The notes beneath the pieces were generated by a model. That model did not search any database. It had not been told where the DNA came from and saw nothing but the letters and a program-made list of their open reading frames with translations. Both the position numbers and the translations under genes were made by a program. Shown piece by piece: positions 1 through 7,815 of a stretch of 64,000 nt of DNA (within the stretch, counting starts at the first letter, position 1; each line of letters starts with the position of its first letter). Origin of the DNA: JAZKFT01 sp039925965 (GTDB lineage: Bacteria > Bacteroidota > Bacteroidia > Chitinophagales > Chitinophagaceae); the NCBI GenBank assembly GCA_039925965.1, contig JBDSXW010000096.1, positions 1-64,000 of the forward strand. The letters are read 5' to 3'.

Positions 1-6
1 CCAAGT

Positions 7-95
7 GGGGGTATCATGATCGGTACAGGGGGATACCATAAATCGGTACGGGGGGATACCATGGATCGGTATGTACACTTGGCATCATTCGGTTA
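7..95. repeat. Degenerate 23-bp tandem repeat at the left edge
   Basis: About four units of the form GGGGGATACCATnnATCGGTA are arrayed between positions 7 and 95. The two middle units (28-50 and 51-73) are nearly identical, and the outer ones are diverged. The array is flanked by a short inverted repeat, CCAAGTG at 1-7 and CACTTGG at 76-82. Several short direct repeats next to each other are typical of the ends of IS21-family elements, so this may be an element end whose body lies left of the window. That reading is inference, since no transposase is visible. The repeats lie just upstream of the prmC start and may contain its promoter. Confidence 0.7.
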
Positions 96-105
96 ATTTT
101 ACAAT

Positions 106-954
106 ATGAACATTGGCCAGATTCAACAGGAATTAATAACCGCATTGCTTACGATCTATCCCAGGGGCGAAGCGGCCACGATCGCCGCTTGGGTAATGGA
201 GCATTATACCGGCAGAACGAGGATGGAGCGCCTGCTGGATAAATCATCAGAAATTTCGACCAGTACCTTTTCTTCCATTCAGGTTGCAAGGGAAGAACTA
301 CTGCGACATCGCCCGGTTCAGTATGTTTTGGGTGAAGCCTGGTTTATGGGCCTGAAGCTGTCTGTAAACGAATCTGTACTGATTCCAAGGCCCGAAACCG
401 AAGAACTGGTTGGCTGGCTGCTGAATGATTCTCCAGTGCTGGCTGGGTCCATTCTCGATATCGGCACCGGCTCAGGATGTATTCCCATTTCCCTAAAAAA
501 GCAGCTTCCCTTAAGTGATATCAGCGCGATAGATGTTTGTAACGCTGCCCTTCAAACGGCCATAAAAAACGCAGCCTCAAATCATGTTACTGTCGACTTT
601 ACGCATTTTGATTTTTTAGACGAAACCAAATGGACGGCGTTGCCGGTCTACGATACCATCATCAGCAATCCACCCTATATCCCACTGGCAGAAAAGGATA
701 AACTGGACAAAAATGTAACCGCCTGGGAGCCAGGAACAGCCTTGTTTGTAGCCGATGGCGATCCATTAATATTCTATAAAAAAATAGCGACTTTCGGCAA
801 ATCACATCTGGTAAAAGGAGGTAAAATATTTGTAGAGACCCATCAGGATTATGCAATGGCCACTCAGCAGTTATTCGACGAAAAAGGCTTCACCACTGAA
901 TTAAGAAAAGACGTTAATGATAATTACCGGATGCTTAAATGCCAGGCTGTGTAA
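106..954 (+). CDS. prmC: Peptide chain release factor N5-glutamine methyltransferase
   Basis: The 282-residue protein has the layout of PrmC/HemK. It has an N-terminal helical domain, a PRPETEEL segment near residue 94, the SAM-binding glycine motif DIGTGSGC near residue 117-123, and the catalytic NPPY motif at about 188-191. In this family the enzyme methylates the glutamine of the GGQ motif in release factors RF1 and RF2, using S-adenosylmethionine in the cytoplasm. The length matches the family (about 280 residues). The ATG at 106 is the only start giving the complete N-terminal domain. The tandem repeats at 7-95 end only about 10 bp upstream. The gene stands alone, convergent with the ExbD-like gene. 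Confidence 0.95.
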   Translation: MNIGQIQQELITALLTIYPRGEAATIAAWVMEHYTGRTRMERLLDKSSEISTSTFSSIQVAREELLRHRPVQYVLGEAWFMGLKLSVNESVLIPRPETEELVGWLLNDSPVLAGSILDIGTGSGCIPISLKKQLPLSDISAIDVCNAALQTAIKNAASNHVTVDFTHFDFLDETKWTALPVYDTIISNPPYIPLAEKDKLDKNVTAWEPGTALFVADGDPLIFYKKIATFGKSHLVKGGKIFVETHQDYAMATQQLFDEKGFTTELRKDVNDNYRMLKCQAV

Positions 955-1009
955 CGAATGTAAATGCCCCATTCATTATGAACAGGGCATTTATAATCTT
1001 GGAAATTCA

Positions 1010-1411
1010 TCAATTCTTTACATTCATCACCACTTTGGCACCATTGCGTTTGGCAGCTACCATTACCCTGTAAAAGCCGCCAGTGTAAGAAATAGTATCC
1101 GCATTGATGACTACTGACGGCGTATCCATGGTTAGCTTCATCTTATCTACCTCAAATTTAATCACAGAATCAAGCATACTGGCGGGTATCTCTTTGGTGC
1201 CTAAGAACATCAGGTTGTCCTTATTGATCGACACCACGATTGTTTGCTTCGCCTTGCTGTCGCTTTTACCTCTTGGGTTGTTTACCTGAACGATATTGGG
1301 GTTAGCCAGGGTAGAAACTATCAGGAAAAACATGACCAGGATAAACAGAATATCGTTGAGAGGTCCGGTATCTACCTCGCTGCCTTCCTTTGATTTCCTG
1401 CGTATATTCAT
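1010..1411 (-). CDS. ExbD/TolR-family biopolymer transport protein
   Basis: This 133-residue protein has the ExbD/TolR plan: a short basic cytoplasmic N-terminus, a single membrane helix (about residues 20-38) preceded by D-T-G-P-L-N-D, and a periplasmic domain. The aspartate before the helix region (DIL at about 21) is in the place of the proton-path aspartate of ExbD. In the family it works with ExbB to pass proton motive force to TonB or a Tol-type partner for outer-membrane uptake. It lies 53 bp downstream of the ExbB-like gene on the same strand, so the two are very likely co-transcribed. No tonB gene is adjacent, so the partner is unknown. Confidence 0.9.
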   Translation of the reverse strand: MNIRRKSKEGSEVDTGPLNDILFILVMFFLIVSTLANPNIVQVNNPRGKSDSKAKQTIVVSINKDNLMFLGTKEIPASMLDSVIKFEVDKMKLTMDTPSVVINADTISYTGGFYRVMVAAKRNGAKVVMNVKN

Positions 1412-1464
1412 ACGTATGTTACTTTTAAAATGATTGCATTAATAACTTCAGCCAGTACCGCTAT

Positions 1465-2160
1465 CTACCTGGTTGGTTCTTGTAAAATGTCGAGAAAGTC
1501 TGCACTGGATACTTCCATTCTATTGGCGGTCTTATCTATTTGAACACTTAGGTAGTTGTGAGCTACATAAGCCAGTATGCCAATGATCAACCCGGTAGCT
1601 GAGGTGACCATTTTTACATAGATCCCTCCGGCTATAGTGTTAAGATCAAACTTGCCAGAATTATTAATATCGGAAAACAACTGGATCATCCCGAAAATGG
1701 TACCCAGGAATCCGAACAACGGGGCCATTTTTGCAATGCTGGAAAGGATCGCCATATTTCTTTCCATTTTATACATCTCCAGCATCGCGACACTTTCCAT
1801 ACTTTTTTCAATGGCATCGATCGGCTTACCAATCCTTTGTAAGCCTTTATCTATCATTCTGGCTACAGCATTATCGGTATTTTTTGCAAGACTTCTTGCT
1901 GCAGATACATTACCAGTAACGATATGATCCCTGATAATATTCATAAAGTTACCTTCGATCTTTGATGCCTTTTTGATGGCAATTACCCTTTCTGCAAAGA
2001 AGAAAATGGCTAACAACAACAGCAGCGCAAGTGGAATCATAAGTGGGCCACCATTGGCTAGCAGATCAAAAATCTTTATCTTCTTTTCACCCGTGCCGTC
2101 TACTAAATCATTTACCTTTTTTGCTGTATCTGCCAGGCCCTGGAAAAATAATAACGTCAT
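1465..2160 (-). CDS. MotA/TolQ/ExbB-family proton channel protein
   Basis: The 231-residue protein carries the ExbB/TolQ signature. A first membrane helix at about 38-58 is followed by a cytoplasmic helical region containing K-M-A-P-L-F-G-F-L-G-T-I-F-G-M (about 140-155), and a last helix in the region with A-T-G-L-I-I-G (about 188-205). In the family it forms the pentameric inner-membrane proton channel that drives TonB- or Tol-dependent processes, with ExbD inside the pore. It is the first gene of a two-gene unit with the ExbD-like gene. The DNA directly before its start codon is a run of 7-bp repeats, so its leader is probably repeat-derived. Confidence 0.92.
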   Translation of the reverse strand: MTLLFFQGLADTAKKVNDLVDGTGEKKIKIFDLLANGGPLMIPLALLLLLAIFFFAERVIAIKKASKIEGNFMNIIRDHIVTGNVSAARSLAKNTDNAVARMIDKGLQRIGKPIDAIEKSMESVAMLEMYKMERNMAILSSIAKMAPLFGFLGTIFGMIQLFSDINNSGKFDLNTIAGGIYVKMVTSATGLIIGILAYVAHNYLSVQIDKTANRMEVSSADFLDILQEPTR

Positions 2161-2163
2161 GCT

Positions 2164-2198
2164 TATTTACGATTTGAGATGTACGATGTACGATTTTA
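2164..2198. repeat. Heptad tandem repeat before the ExbB-like start
   Basis: Five phased 7-bp units of the GATTTAC type (GATTTGA, GATGTAC, GATGTAC and relatives) begin four bases upstream of the start codon at 2160. The same family occurs upstream of plsC (25687-25721) and ychF (23138-23190). Confidence 0.75.
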
Positions 2199-2259
2199 TT
2201 AGAAGATTGGTAGAATGCTGTAGAAAACGGGAAAGTAACAGAAAAATTTCCAAACCCAT

Positions 2260-2625
2260 TTATTCTCCTTCTCTATTAACGTTCTCTAAACTAAATGCCG
2301 GCAGGCACACACTCCAGTATTCGCATTCAAATTCGAACGGATTACTATACCGAACTCTGGCGCCCTTCTTAACCAGGATACTCTCACCCGCAGCTACTTC
2401 AACGGTTTCACCGTCAATTTCGAAGCGCTTTCTGCCGCGGCTTACCAGCGTCCACTCATCAAAACCCGGGTTTTGAAAAGGCTCGCTCCAGCCTGGCGGC
2501 GCCACCATATGAGCTATACTGATTGCACTATCGCCGGTGGTAGCCAATCCAAAATGTTCTTCGATTAATTTCCCATCAGTGGTTGGCACTACAAATGGTT
2601 TGTCCTGCTTTAAATAATTACTCAT
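2260..2625 (-). CDS. Cupin-fold protein
   Basis: This small protein (about 121 residues from the methionine at 2625) has the single-domain cupin pattern. It has strands with P-G-W-S-E-P-F, a conserved G-R-K-R-F-E-I-D-G-E turn, and a second motif region with G-E-S-I-L-V-K-K-G-A. The classical histidine ligands of metal cupins are largely absent: the first motif carries W-S-E instead of H-x-H. It may therefore bind a small ligand without acting as a metal enzyme. I chose the start at M-S-N-Y-L because the 14 residues upstream look like non-coding extension. No operon partner is obvious. The function is not known. Confidence 0.75.
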   Translation of the reverse strand: MSNYLKQDKPFVVPTTDGKLIEEHFGLATTGDSAISIAHMVAPPGWSEPFQNPGFDEWTLVSRGRKRFEIDGETVEVAAGESILVKKGARVRYSNPFEFECEYWSVCLPAFSLENVNREGE

Positions 2626-2724
2626 AGCATTTTGCAAAAGAAAAATCATCTGGAACACGGTCTCCAAATGATTTTTTGTATTTCAATTTAAATAATACTG
2701 ATTCCCAAAGCGAAGGCTCGGCCC

Positions 2725-2764
2725 TACATTTCCACATTTCCCACACCTCCACATTTTCACATTA
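2725..2764. repeat. Octad repeat (CACATTTC type) against a stop codon
   Basis: Five phased 8-bp units of the CACATTTC type run from 2725 to 2764. They overlap the end of the SPFH gene, whose stop codon is at 2762-2764. The same family recurs at 3786-3866, 38034-38115 and 41282-41330. Confidence 0.7.
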
Positions 2765-3712
2765 GCCATTAATACTTCTTCCCGCTCTTCCATCTTCCTT
2801 AACCTGCAACATCGCCAGCATCTGCTTCATGGTATTTTCCATACCGGTTGGGCTGCCATCGAGGAAGATCACATTGCCCTTGCCAAATTCCGCAAAGTTC
2901 TTAATTGCTTCTGTCCACATGCTAAACAGGATTACGTTGGTATCAAGATTCGCCGTTTTCATTTGTTCCGCAGCTTCACTCATACCCTTGGCTACTTCCT
3001 GGCGGAAGAGTGCCACACCCTGTCCACGTAGCATGGCCGCTTCTTTTTCTGCATTGGCCGAGATCTTTATACTGTTACCTTCTGCTTCCGCGGCCCTGGT
3101 TTTGGTGATCAGTAAGGCCTGTCCTTCATTCTCAGCCGCCGCTTTTAAATTATTACTCGCCACTACCCTGCTCATACTTTCTATGATGGCCGCATCAAAC
3201 GTGATATCGTTGATCTGCAGATCCTGTAAATGATAGCCCCAGGTTTCCAGTTGGTGATCGATCTGGTCTTTTACAAAATCCACGATGTCTTTCCGCAGAC
3301 TCAAAATTTCAGATTGTTTTTTACTGGCCACGAATGCGCGGATGCTACCTTCCACGGTACGTATGAGCGCTTGCATCAGGTCTTTGTCGCTGATGAATTT
3401 GAAAGCCACATTCTTGATGGTTTCTTCCTGCTGGTCGAGTACGCTGTACAGCAACATGGTTTTAAAATACACATTCGCCTGGTCAATCGTAACGGCTTGA
3501 AATTCCAGTTCCACACTACGGTTCTGGATGCTTACCTTTTTATATATCTGTTCTACAAAAGGCAATTTAAAATTAAGACCCGGGCGAAGAATGCGGCGGA
3601 ACTTTCCAAACAGGGTGACCACGCCAATGGTGCCCTGGTTAATGGTAACGAGGCCGCTGAACACAATAAGGAGAATGGCAACGACCCACCAATACTGAAT
3701 GTAATCTTGCAT
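2762..3712 (-). CDS. SPFH/Band 7 membrane protein
   Basis: The 316-residue protein starts with one membrane helix (about residues 8-24). The SPFH/Band 7 domain follows, with G-T-I-G-V-V-T-L-F-G-K near residue 27 and L-R-P-G-L-N-F-K-L-P near 43. A long Ala/Glu-rich coiled segment (about 190-250) resembles that of HflK/HflC, stomatin and QmcA relatives. Such proteins form large membrane-anchored rings that organise membrane microdomains or regulate proteases. No NfeD-type partner or FtsH gene adjoins it. Octad repeats border both ends of the gene. Confidence 0.9.
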   Translation of the reverse strand: MQDYIQYWWVVAILLIVFSGLVTINQGTIGVVTLFGKFRRILRPGLNFKLPFVEQIYKKVSIQNRSVELEFQAVTIDQANVYFKTMLLYSVLDQQEETIKNVAFKFISDKDLMQALIRTVEGSIRAFVASKKQSEILSLRKDIVDFVKDQIDHQLETWGYHLQDLQINDITFDAAIIESMSRVVASNNLKAAAENEGQALLITKTRAAEAEGNSIKISANAEKEAAMLRGQGVALFRQEVAKGMSEAAEQMKTANLDTNVILFSMWTEAIKNFAEFGKGNVIFLDGSPTGMENTMKQMLAMLQVKEDGRAGRSING

Positions 3713-3785
3713 GACAAACTTTGTTTTTTTGGTGTTGACGAATTAAGGTGATGAAATTATGGTTTTTTATGGCATGGAGTGGCTT

Positions 3786-3866
3786 AAATGTGGAAAGCAA
3801 ATGCGGAAATGTAAAAATGGCGAAAGCAAATGCAGCAATGTGAAAATGTGGAAGTGTGAAAATGCT
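3786..3866. repeat. Octad repeat (AATGTGGA type)
   Basis: Phased 8-bp units of the AATGTGGA/AATGTGAA type fill most of the gap between the SPFH gene and pepT. This is the CACATTTC family read on the other strand. Two units are extended to 13 bp with AGCAAATGC inserts. Confidence 0.65.
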
Positions 3867-3922
3867 GTAAGCAGCGACTCATCAACTGATTACAATTAGA
3901 CCAATCAACTAGCCACAATCAA

Positions 3923-5176
3923 CTAACCATTATTCCTTTCCCAAACCTGCACAAGGCGCACGAGAACTTCTACCGCCTTATGCATATCGCTCACCCCGAT
4001 CCATTCGGTTTTGCTATGGATGCCCTGCATGCCACTAAAAATATTTGGACATGGCAGGCCGATGAAGCTTAGTTTGCTGCCATCGGTTCCGCCGCGGATA
4101 CTTTCCATTCTTACAGTCAGGCCGGCTTCTTCAATGGCTTCGCGGGCATGGGCGATTACCTGTGGGTGCTGGTCCAGGATTTCCTTCATGTTGCGATACT
4201 GTTCGGCAACCTTAAAGTGCATAGTAGTTCCAGGATATTTCGCCACTACGTTGGCTGCTATAGCCTGTAGTCGTTGTTCATGCACCTGCAGGTTCGCGGT
4301 ATCAAAATCTCGAACAATAAAATCGATCGTTGCTTTTTCGGCAATGCCTTCGAATCGTACCGGGTGAACGAATCCTTGCTTACCACTGGTGCGCTCGGGG
4401 CACCATTCATCTTCAGGCAACGCTTCCAGGATGGCGCCGGCAATTTTAAGGGCGTTCACCAGCTTATCTTTTGCATAGCCCGGGTGGGCGATCACACCAT
4501 GAACGGTGATCTGCGCACTATCGGCGCTGAACGTTTCATCCTCGAGGTCGCCCAGTTCACCACCATCGATGGTATAACCAAAATCGGCACCCAGCTTTTT
4601 CATATCCAGTTTGGCGGTGCCTTGACCCACTTCTTCATCGGGGGTAAATAAGATCCTCACGTCTCCATGCTTTATTTCCGGGTGCGTGGTAAGATAATTA
4701 GCCATATCCATGATGGCACTCACACCACTTTTATCATCGGCACCCAGCAACGTGTTTCCACTGGCAGTAATGATATCACCACCAATATGTTTGGCCAGGT
4801 AAGGATATTTGGATATGTTCAATACTTGGGTGGTATCGTCTGGCAATACGATCTCACCACCGTCGTAAGCCTTATGCAGCAAGGGTTTCACCAGGTAACC
4901 ACTACAATCGGGAGCAGTATCTACATGGCTGCAAAAGCAAATTACCGGCAATGGCTTCTCCGTGTTGGCTTGAACCGTTGCATATACATACCCGTAATTA
5001 TCCATATGCGCATCACTGATACCCATCGCCAATAATTCATCTACGAGCGTCCGGGACAAGTCTTTTTGCTTTTCGGTAGATGGGTGCGCGTCACTCTGGG
5101 GATTGCTTTGCGTATCTACCTGCACATAACGCATAAAGCGTTCCACAGTCGTATATTGGTAGCTAGAATCAAACAT
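3923..5176 (-). CDS. pepT: Peptidase T (tripeptide aminopeptidase)
   Basis: From the methionine at 5176 the protein is about 417 residues, the usual size of PepT. M20-family metal-binding motifs are visible: S-H-V-D-T-A-P-D (first metal ligands), G-A-D-D-K-S-G, and T-P-D-E-E-V-G-Q-G with the catalytic Glu-Glu pair. The C-terminal R-G-G-T-D-G-S and G-I-H-S-K-T-E-W segments also match. In the family it removes the N-terminal residue of tripeptides in the cytoplasm and uses two zinc ions. An open frame continues 38 codons upstream, but that stretch is made of 8-bp intergenic repeats, so the start at M-F-D-S-S-Y is preferred. A weak TACATTG promoter-like box lies about 25 bp upstream. Confidence 0.95.
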   Translation of the reverse strand: MFDSSYQYTTVERFMRYVQVDTQSNPQSDAHPSTEKQKDLSRTLVDELLAMGISDAHMDNYGYVYATVQANTEKPLPVICFCSHVDTAPDCSGYLVKPLLHKAYDGGEIVLPDDTTQVLNISKYPYLAKHIGGDIITASGNTLLGADDKSGVSAIMDMANYLTTHPEIKHGDVRILFTPDEEVGQGTAKLDMKKLGADFGYTIDGGELGDLEDETFSADSAQITVHGVIAHPGYAKDKLVNALKIAGAILEALPEDEWCPERTSGKQGFVHPVRFEGIAEKATIDFIVRDFDTANLQVHEQRLQAIAANVVAKYPGTTMHFKVAEQYRNMKEILDQHPQVIAHAREAIEEAGLTVRMESIRGGTDGSKLSFIGLPCPNIFSGMQGIHSKTEWIGVSDMHKAVEVLVRLVQVWERNNG

Positions 5177-5212
5177 ATTGCTGATTTTTTGTCGGCAATG
5201 TAGGTTCATTCG

Positions 5213-5427
5213 GGGACAAGTTCGCGGGTTAGCTGCGTTTGTTTGTTCAGTTGTTTGTGGGTTTGCCGAATTGCAGGTCCACGGGTTCAAAAGTTCACCA
5301 GTTCAAGCGTTCTGATGAAGCAAAGAATTTCTAGAATTTGGGAGACTTATGAACTTGTGAACCCGTGAATTCGTAAACTTGCAGACCCGTGAACTGGTGA
5401 ACCCGAGAACTGGTAACCCCGTGAACC
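5213..5427. repeat. Octad repeats (GAACCCGT type) between pepT and the CPBP gene
   Basis: Two blocks of degenerate 8-bp tandem repeats face each other. From 5213 to about 5315 the units read as GGTTCACG relatives. From 5351 to 5427 about ten units of GAACCCGT/GAACTTGT type keep a strict 8-bp phase without any indel. The two blocks are in opposite orientation. The putative GTG start of the next gene at 5437 lies just after the array. Confidence 0.85.
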
Positions 5428-5436
5428 AAAAAAACA

Positions 5437-6351
5437 GTGAACCAAATAACCAATCCACCAACTCCCCTCATCCCTTTTGGCTGGCTTCGGGCAATGCTGT
5501 TTATTGCTTTCTTTTTTCTGTTGATGAAGGGGGTACAGACGGGTGCCGGCGAACTATTGAGCTTGCTGGAAAAAACCAGTACTGGGAAAGATGAGGCCCC
5601 AAATGCGATTCTGCAAAGCAGTATCTGGATCAATGAAGGCATCACAGGCATGAGCGTGCTTATTGGCGTATGGGTTTTCAGGGTCTTTATAGACAAAAAA
5701 ACAGTTGGGTCGCTGGGCTTTGCCTGGCATGGTTTCGCCGGCCATGCCTGGACCGGGTTTTGGTCTGCCCTTGCCATGGTGGGGGCGGGGACGCTGGTTC
5801 TTATGGCATTTAAATACCTGAGTTTCACAGATGCCGGTTTTGATATCGTTTCGTTAATCAGCAACCTCGGCCTCATGTTGTTGGTGGCTTTCGCCGAAGA
5901 ATTGCTTTTTCGCGGCTATCTGCTCAACAACATGATGCAAAGCATGGATAAATGGCTGGCATTGGTGATCAGCGCGCTACTTTTTGTCTCGGTGCATCTA
6001 GGCAATCCGAACGCCCAGGATTCTATCATCCCTATGATCGAAATATTCGTCGGAGGCATCATGCTCGGCGTGAATTATATCTACACCAAAAACCTTTGGT
6101 TCGGCATTTTCCTCCATTTTGGCTGGAACTTTTTTATGGGACCTGTGTTGGGCTACGAAGTGAGTGGGTTAAACCTGAAGCCTATCCTGACGCAAAGCCT
6201 ATCTGGTCCAAACTTGTGGACAGGTGGTTCATTTGGATTTGAGGGGTCAATTCTTAGTTTGATTTTAAACATGCTGCTGACAGCATCCCTGGTTTTCTTT
6301 TATGAACGTAGTCCTTTGAAAACGAGCAAAATGTTATATCTGAAAAATTAG
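5437..6351 (+). CDS. CPBP-family intramembrane metalloprotease
   Basis: The protein (up to 304 residues) is hydrophobic throughout, with about eight membrane helices. It carries the CPBP/Abi motifs: E-E-L-L-F-R-G-Y (glutamate pair and arginine), a second F-V-S-V-H-L-G-N segment, and a later H-F-G-W-N. These residues place the active site in the membrane, as in CAAX prenyl protease 2 (Rce1) homologues. The bacterial substrates are mostly unknown. The start is uncertain: GTG at 5437 lies at the edge of the octad repeats, and ATG at 5494 would give a shorter protein beginning in the first helix. The gene is convergent with the MmcQ-like gene. Confidence 0.85.
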   Translation: MNQITNPPTPLIPFGWLRAMLFIAFFFLLMKGVQTGAGELLSLLEKTSTGKDEAPNAILQSSIWINEGITGMSVLIGVWVFRVFIDKKTVGSLGFAWHGFAGHAWTGFWSALAMVGAGTLVLMAFKYLSFTDAGFDIVSLISNLGLMLLVAFAEELLFRGYLLNNMMQSMDKWLALVISALLFVSVHLGNPNAQDSIIPMIEIFVGGIMLGVNYIYTKNLWFGIFLHFGWNFFMGPVLGYEVSGLNLKPILTQSLSGPNLWTGGSFGFEGSILSLILNMLLTASLVFFYERSPLKTSKMLYLKN

Positions 6352-6353
6352 TT

Positions 6354-6520
6354 TGTCCATATTCCGGGGCTCAACGGATTGAAATAAATTGTTACAAAAT
6401 TCATAGAGGCGACTCCCGTTCATGTAAGATACTGCGGTCCATCCTATCAATATAACATGGTGCGCCACCAGACTGGCCGGATTGGTAACATCCGATTTCG
6501 GTCCGATTGACACTGTCTGT
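6354..6520 (-). pseudogene. Possible remnant of a serine protease C-terminus
   Basis: Read on the minus strand, this 170-bp gap translates into a coding-like stretch around 6458-6478 with G-Q-S-G-G-A-P, close to the G-D/N-S-G-G-P serine motif of trypsin-like proteases. A C-Y-I-D-R-M-D segment follows. The frame then shifts, and a second coding-like stretch (N-G-S-R-L-Y-E-F...) runs to about 6354. There is no start and no N-terminal domain. It may be the tail of a decayed trypsin-fold protease, but the match rests on one short motif. Confidence 0.3.
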
Positions 6521-6531
6521 TATGTCATTCA

Positions 6532-6861
6532 TCATCTCGCCTTCCCCGCTACCAACGCATAAGAATCGTCAATGAATGCTTTGAGTTGTTTAGCAGACAA
6601 GCGGCCATCGGCAACAATGGTATTCCAATGTTTTTTGTTCATATGGTACCCGGGCAGAATACAGTCAGGGTAAGCTTCGCGTAGCTCGATTGCCTTCTCA
6701 GGGTCACATTTTACATTGAACTGAAAAGGATCAGTATCCATAGAAAAAAGGAGGAACATCTTTGCCGCGACTTTAAACACCAATGCGGTTGGCCCGAAGG
6801 GGAATCCTTCCTCTACTCCGGGTTTTGACAGTGCATATTCGCGCAGGGTTTCGATGTCCAT
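6532..6861 (-). CDS. MmcQ/YjbR-family DNA-binding protein
   Basis: About 109 residues from M-D-I-E-T-L-R. The sequence has the MmcQ/YjbR pattern: an opening helix with L-R-E-Y-A-L-S-K-P-G-V-E-E, a P-F-G segment, F-K-V-A-A-K-M-F, then K-C-D-P-E-K-A and the highly conserved H-M-N-K-K-H-W-N-T. The family has the CyaY-like 'double wing' fold, and its molecular role is not established beyond DNA binding. The 13-residue upstream extension in the same frame is not conserved-looking, so the start at 6861 was chosen. It appears to be a single gene. Confidence 0.88.
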   Translation of the reverse strand: MDIETLREYALSKPGVEEGFPFGPTALVFKVAAKMFLLFSMDTDPFQFNVKCDPEKAIELREAYPDCILPGYHMNKKHWNTIVADGRLSAKQLKAFIDDSYALVAGKAR

Positions 6862-6961
6862 GGGGTCGAAATTAGGAATTATGTATTTGTGTCCATGCAA
6901 ACAATTGGTGCGCTGGTGGAATCTGGTCGGGGCGATTCAATGCTGCAGTAAAATAAAAAGC

Positions 6962-6987
6962 AAAAAAAAGCCCGCCGGAACGACGGG
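6962..6987 (-). terminator. Rho-independent terminator of the PUR protein gene
   Basis: On the minus strand a CCCGtCG/CGgCGGG hairpin with a three-base loop is followed by a run of T. It lies about 20 bp after the stop codon at 7007. Confidence 0.85.
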
Positions 6988-7006
6988 ATAAAATATAGTA
7001 TTGGGG

Positions 7007-7504
7007 TTACCATTTGTCTACTTCTTCAATCTCAGCAGTTACCGGAGTTTCCGGAATCTCAACTGGCATCACCTCGGCTTCTTCCGATATTAGCGTTTCT
7101 GCAACGGGTACCCCGGCGACCACCTCTTCCTGGCTTTCAGCTGCAGGCGCCAATGTTACCGGTTCACCCAGTTTAGTTGGTTCAGCCCCATTTGCTTGTG
7201 GTTCATACTCGCTGCCCTCGTGGTTAAATGCATCAAAATTAAAATCGGGCATTAGGTCTGTTTTCACAAAATCCACCGCCTCAGTGAGGCCCTTGATAAA
7301 TTTATTGAAATCTTCCTTGTACAAAAATAATTTTGATCTGTCGTAACCATCATCATCAAAGCGTTTGCGGCTTTCTGTAATGGTCAGAAAATAGTCGTTG
7401 GCCCTGGTGGCCCTTACATCAAAAAAATAAGTTCTGCGCTTACCGGCCTTTACCCGGCTGCTGTATACACTTTCCTGTCTTTTGTCGTTGTTTTCGTAAG
7501 CCAC
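7007..7504 (-). CDS. PUR-family DNA/RNA-binding protein (DUF3276)
   Basis: The N-terminal 100 residues match the DUF3276/PUR-alpha-like family of Bacteroidota and spirochaetes. They include S-R-x-V-K-A-G-K-R-R-T-Y-F-F-D-V, then Y-F-L-T-I-T-E-S-R-K-R, and L-F-L-Y-K-E-D-F-N-K-F. PUR domains bind single-stranded or purine-rich nucleic acid, and BpuR of Borrelia is a characterised relative. The last 65 residues are acidic and rich in Pro, Glu, Val and Ala with no predicted fold, a variable tail. A strong terminator follows, so the gene is probably its own transcription unit. Confidence 0.9.
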   Translation of the reverse strand: MAYENNDKRQESVYSSRVKAGKRRTYFFDVRATRANDYFLTITESRKRFDDDGYDRSKLFLYKEDFNKFIKGLTEAVDFVKTDLMPDFNFDAFNHEGSEYEPQANGAEPTKLGEPVTLAPAAESQEEVVAGVPVAETLISEEAEVMPVEIPETPVTAEIEEVDKW

Positions 7505-7815
7505 AGTTGTTGGAGTTTTGGTGATTCGATCAATTGCTGCAAAATGCCTTACAAATATATAGGGAATATTGAATCAGCCAAATTTTACACGCCACCCGGA
7601 ACGCTGAAAGCAAAACACATAACGCCCGAGGCGGAACGATGGACACATGACGCTGGGAGTGGTGAGGCCATTGACTGAAGTATTTGGCAGTTTAACGGCG
7701 AAGAACCTTTCGGGCATTGCCTGGCGCCTTGAAAAAACAGAGTCACCCATGTCATTGCCCAATCAAAAACCTTCCAGCGTTTTGTGTCTGGTGTCATGCC
7801 TCTGGCGTCCCGCGT
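7505..7815. other. 311-bp gap without a recognised gene
   Basis: Short open frames exist on both strands but none resembles a known protein. A degenerate run of CTGGYGTC-like words occurs at about 7785-7815 beside the stop codon of the ABC exporter. Confidence 0.5.

Noticed and set aside
5437..5493. Firm choice of GTG at 5437 as the start of the CPBP protease
   Set aside because: The GTG adjoins repeat DNA and the ATG at 5494 is also plausible. The longer form is listed but the start is left open.
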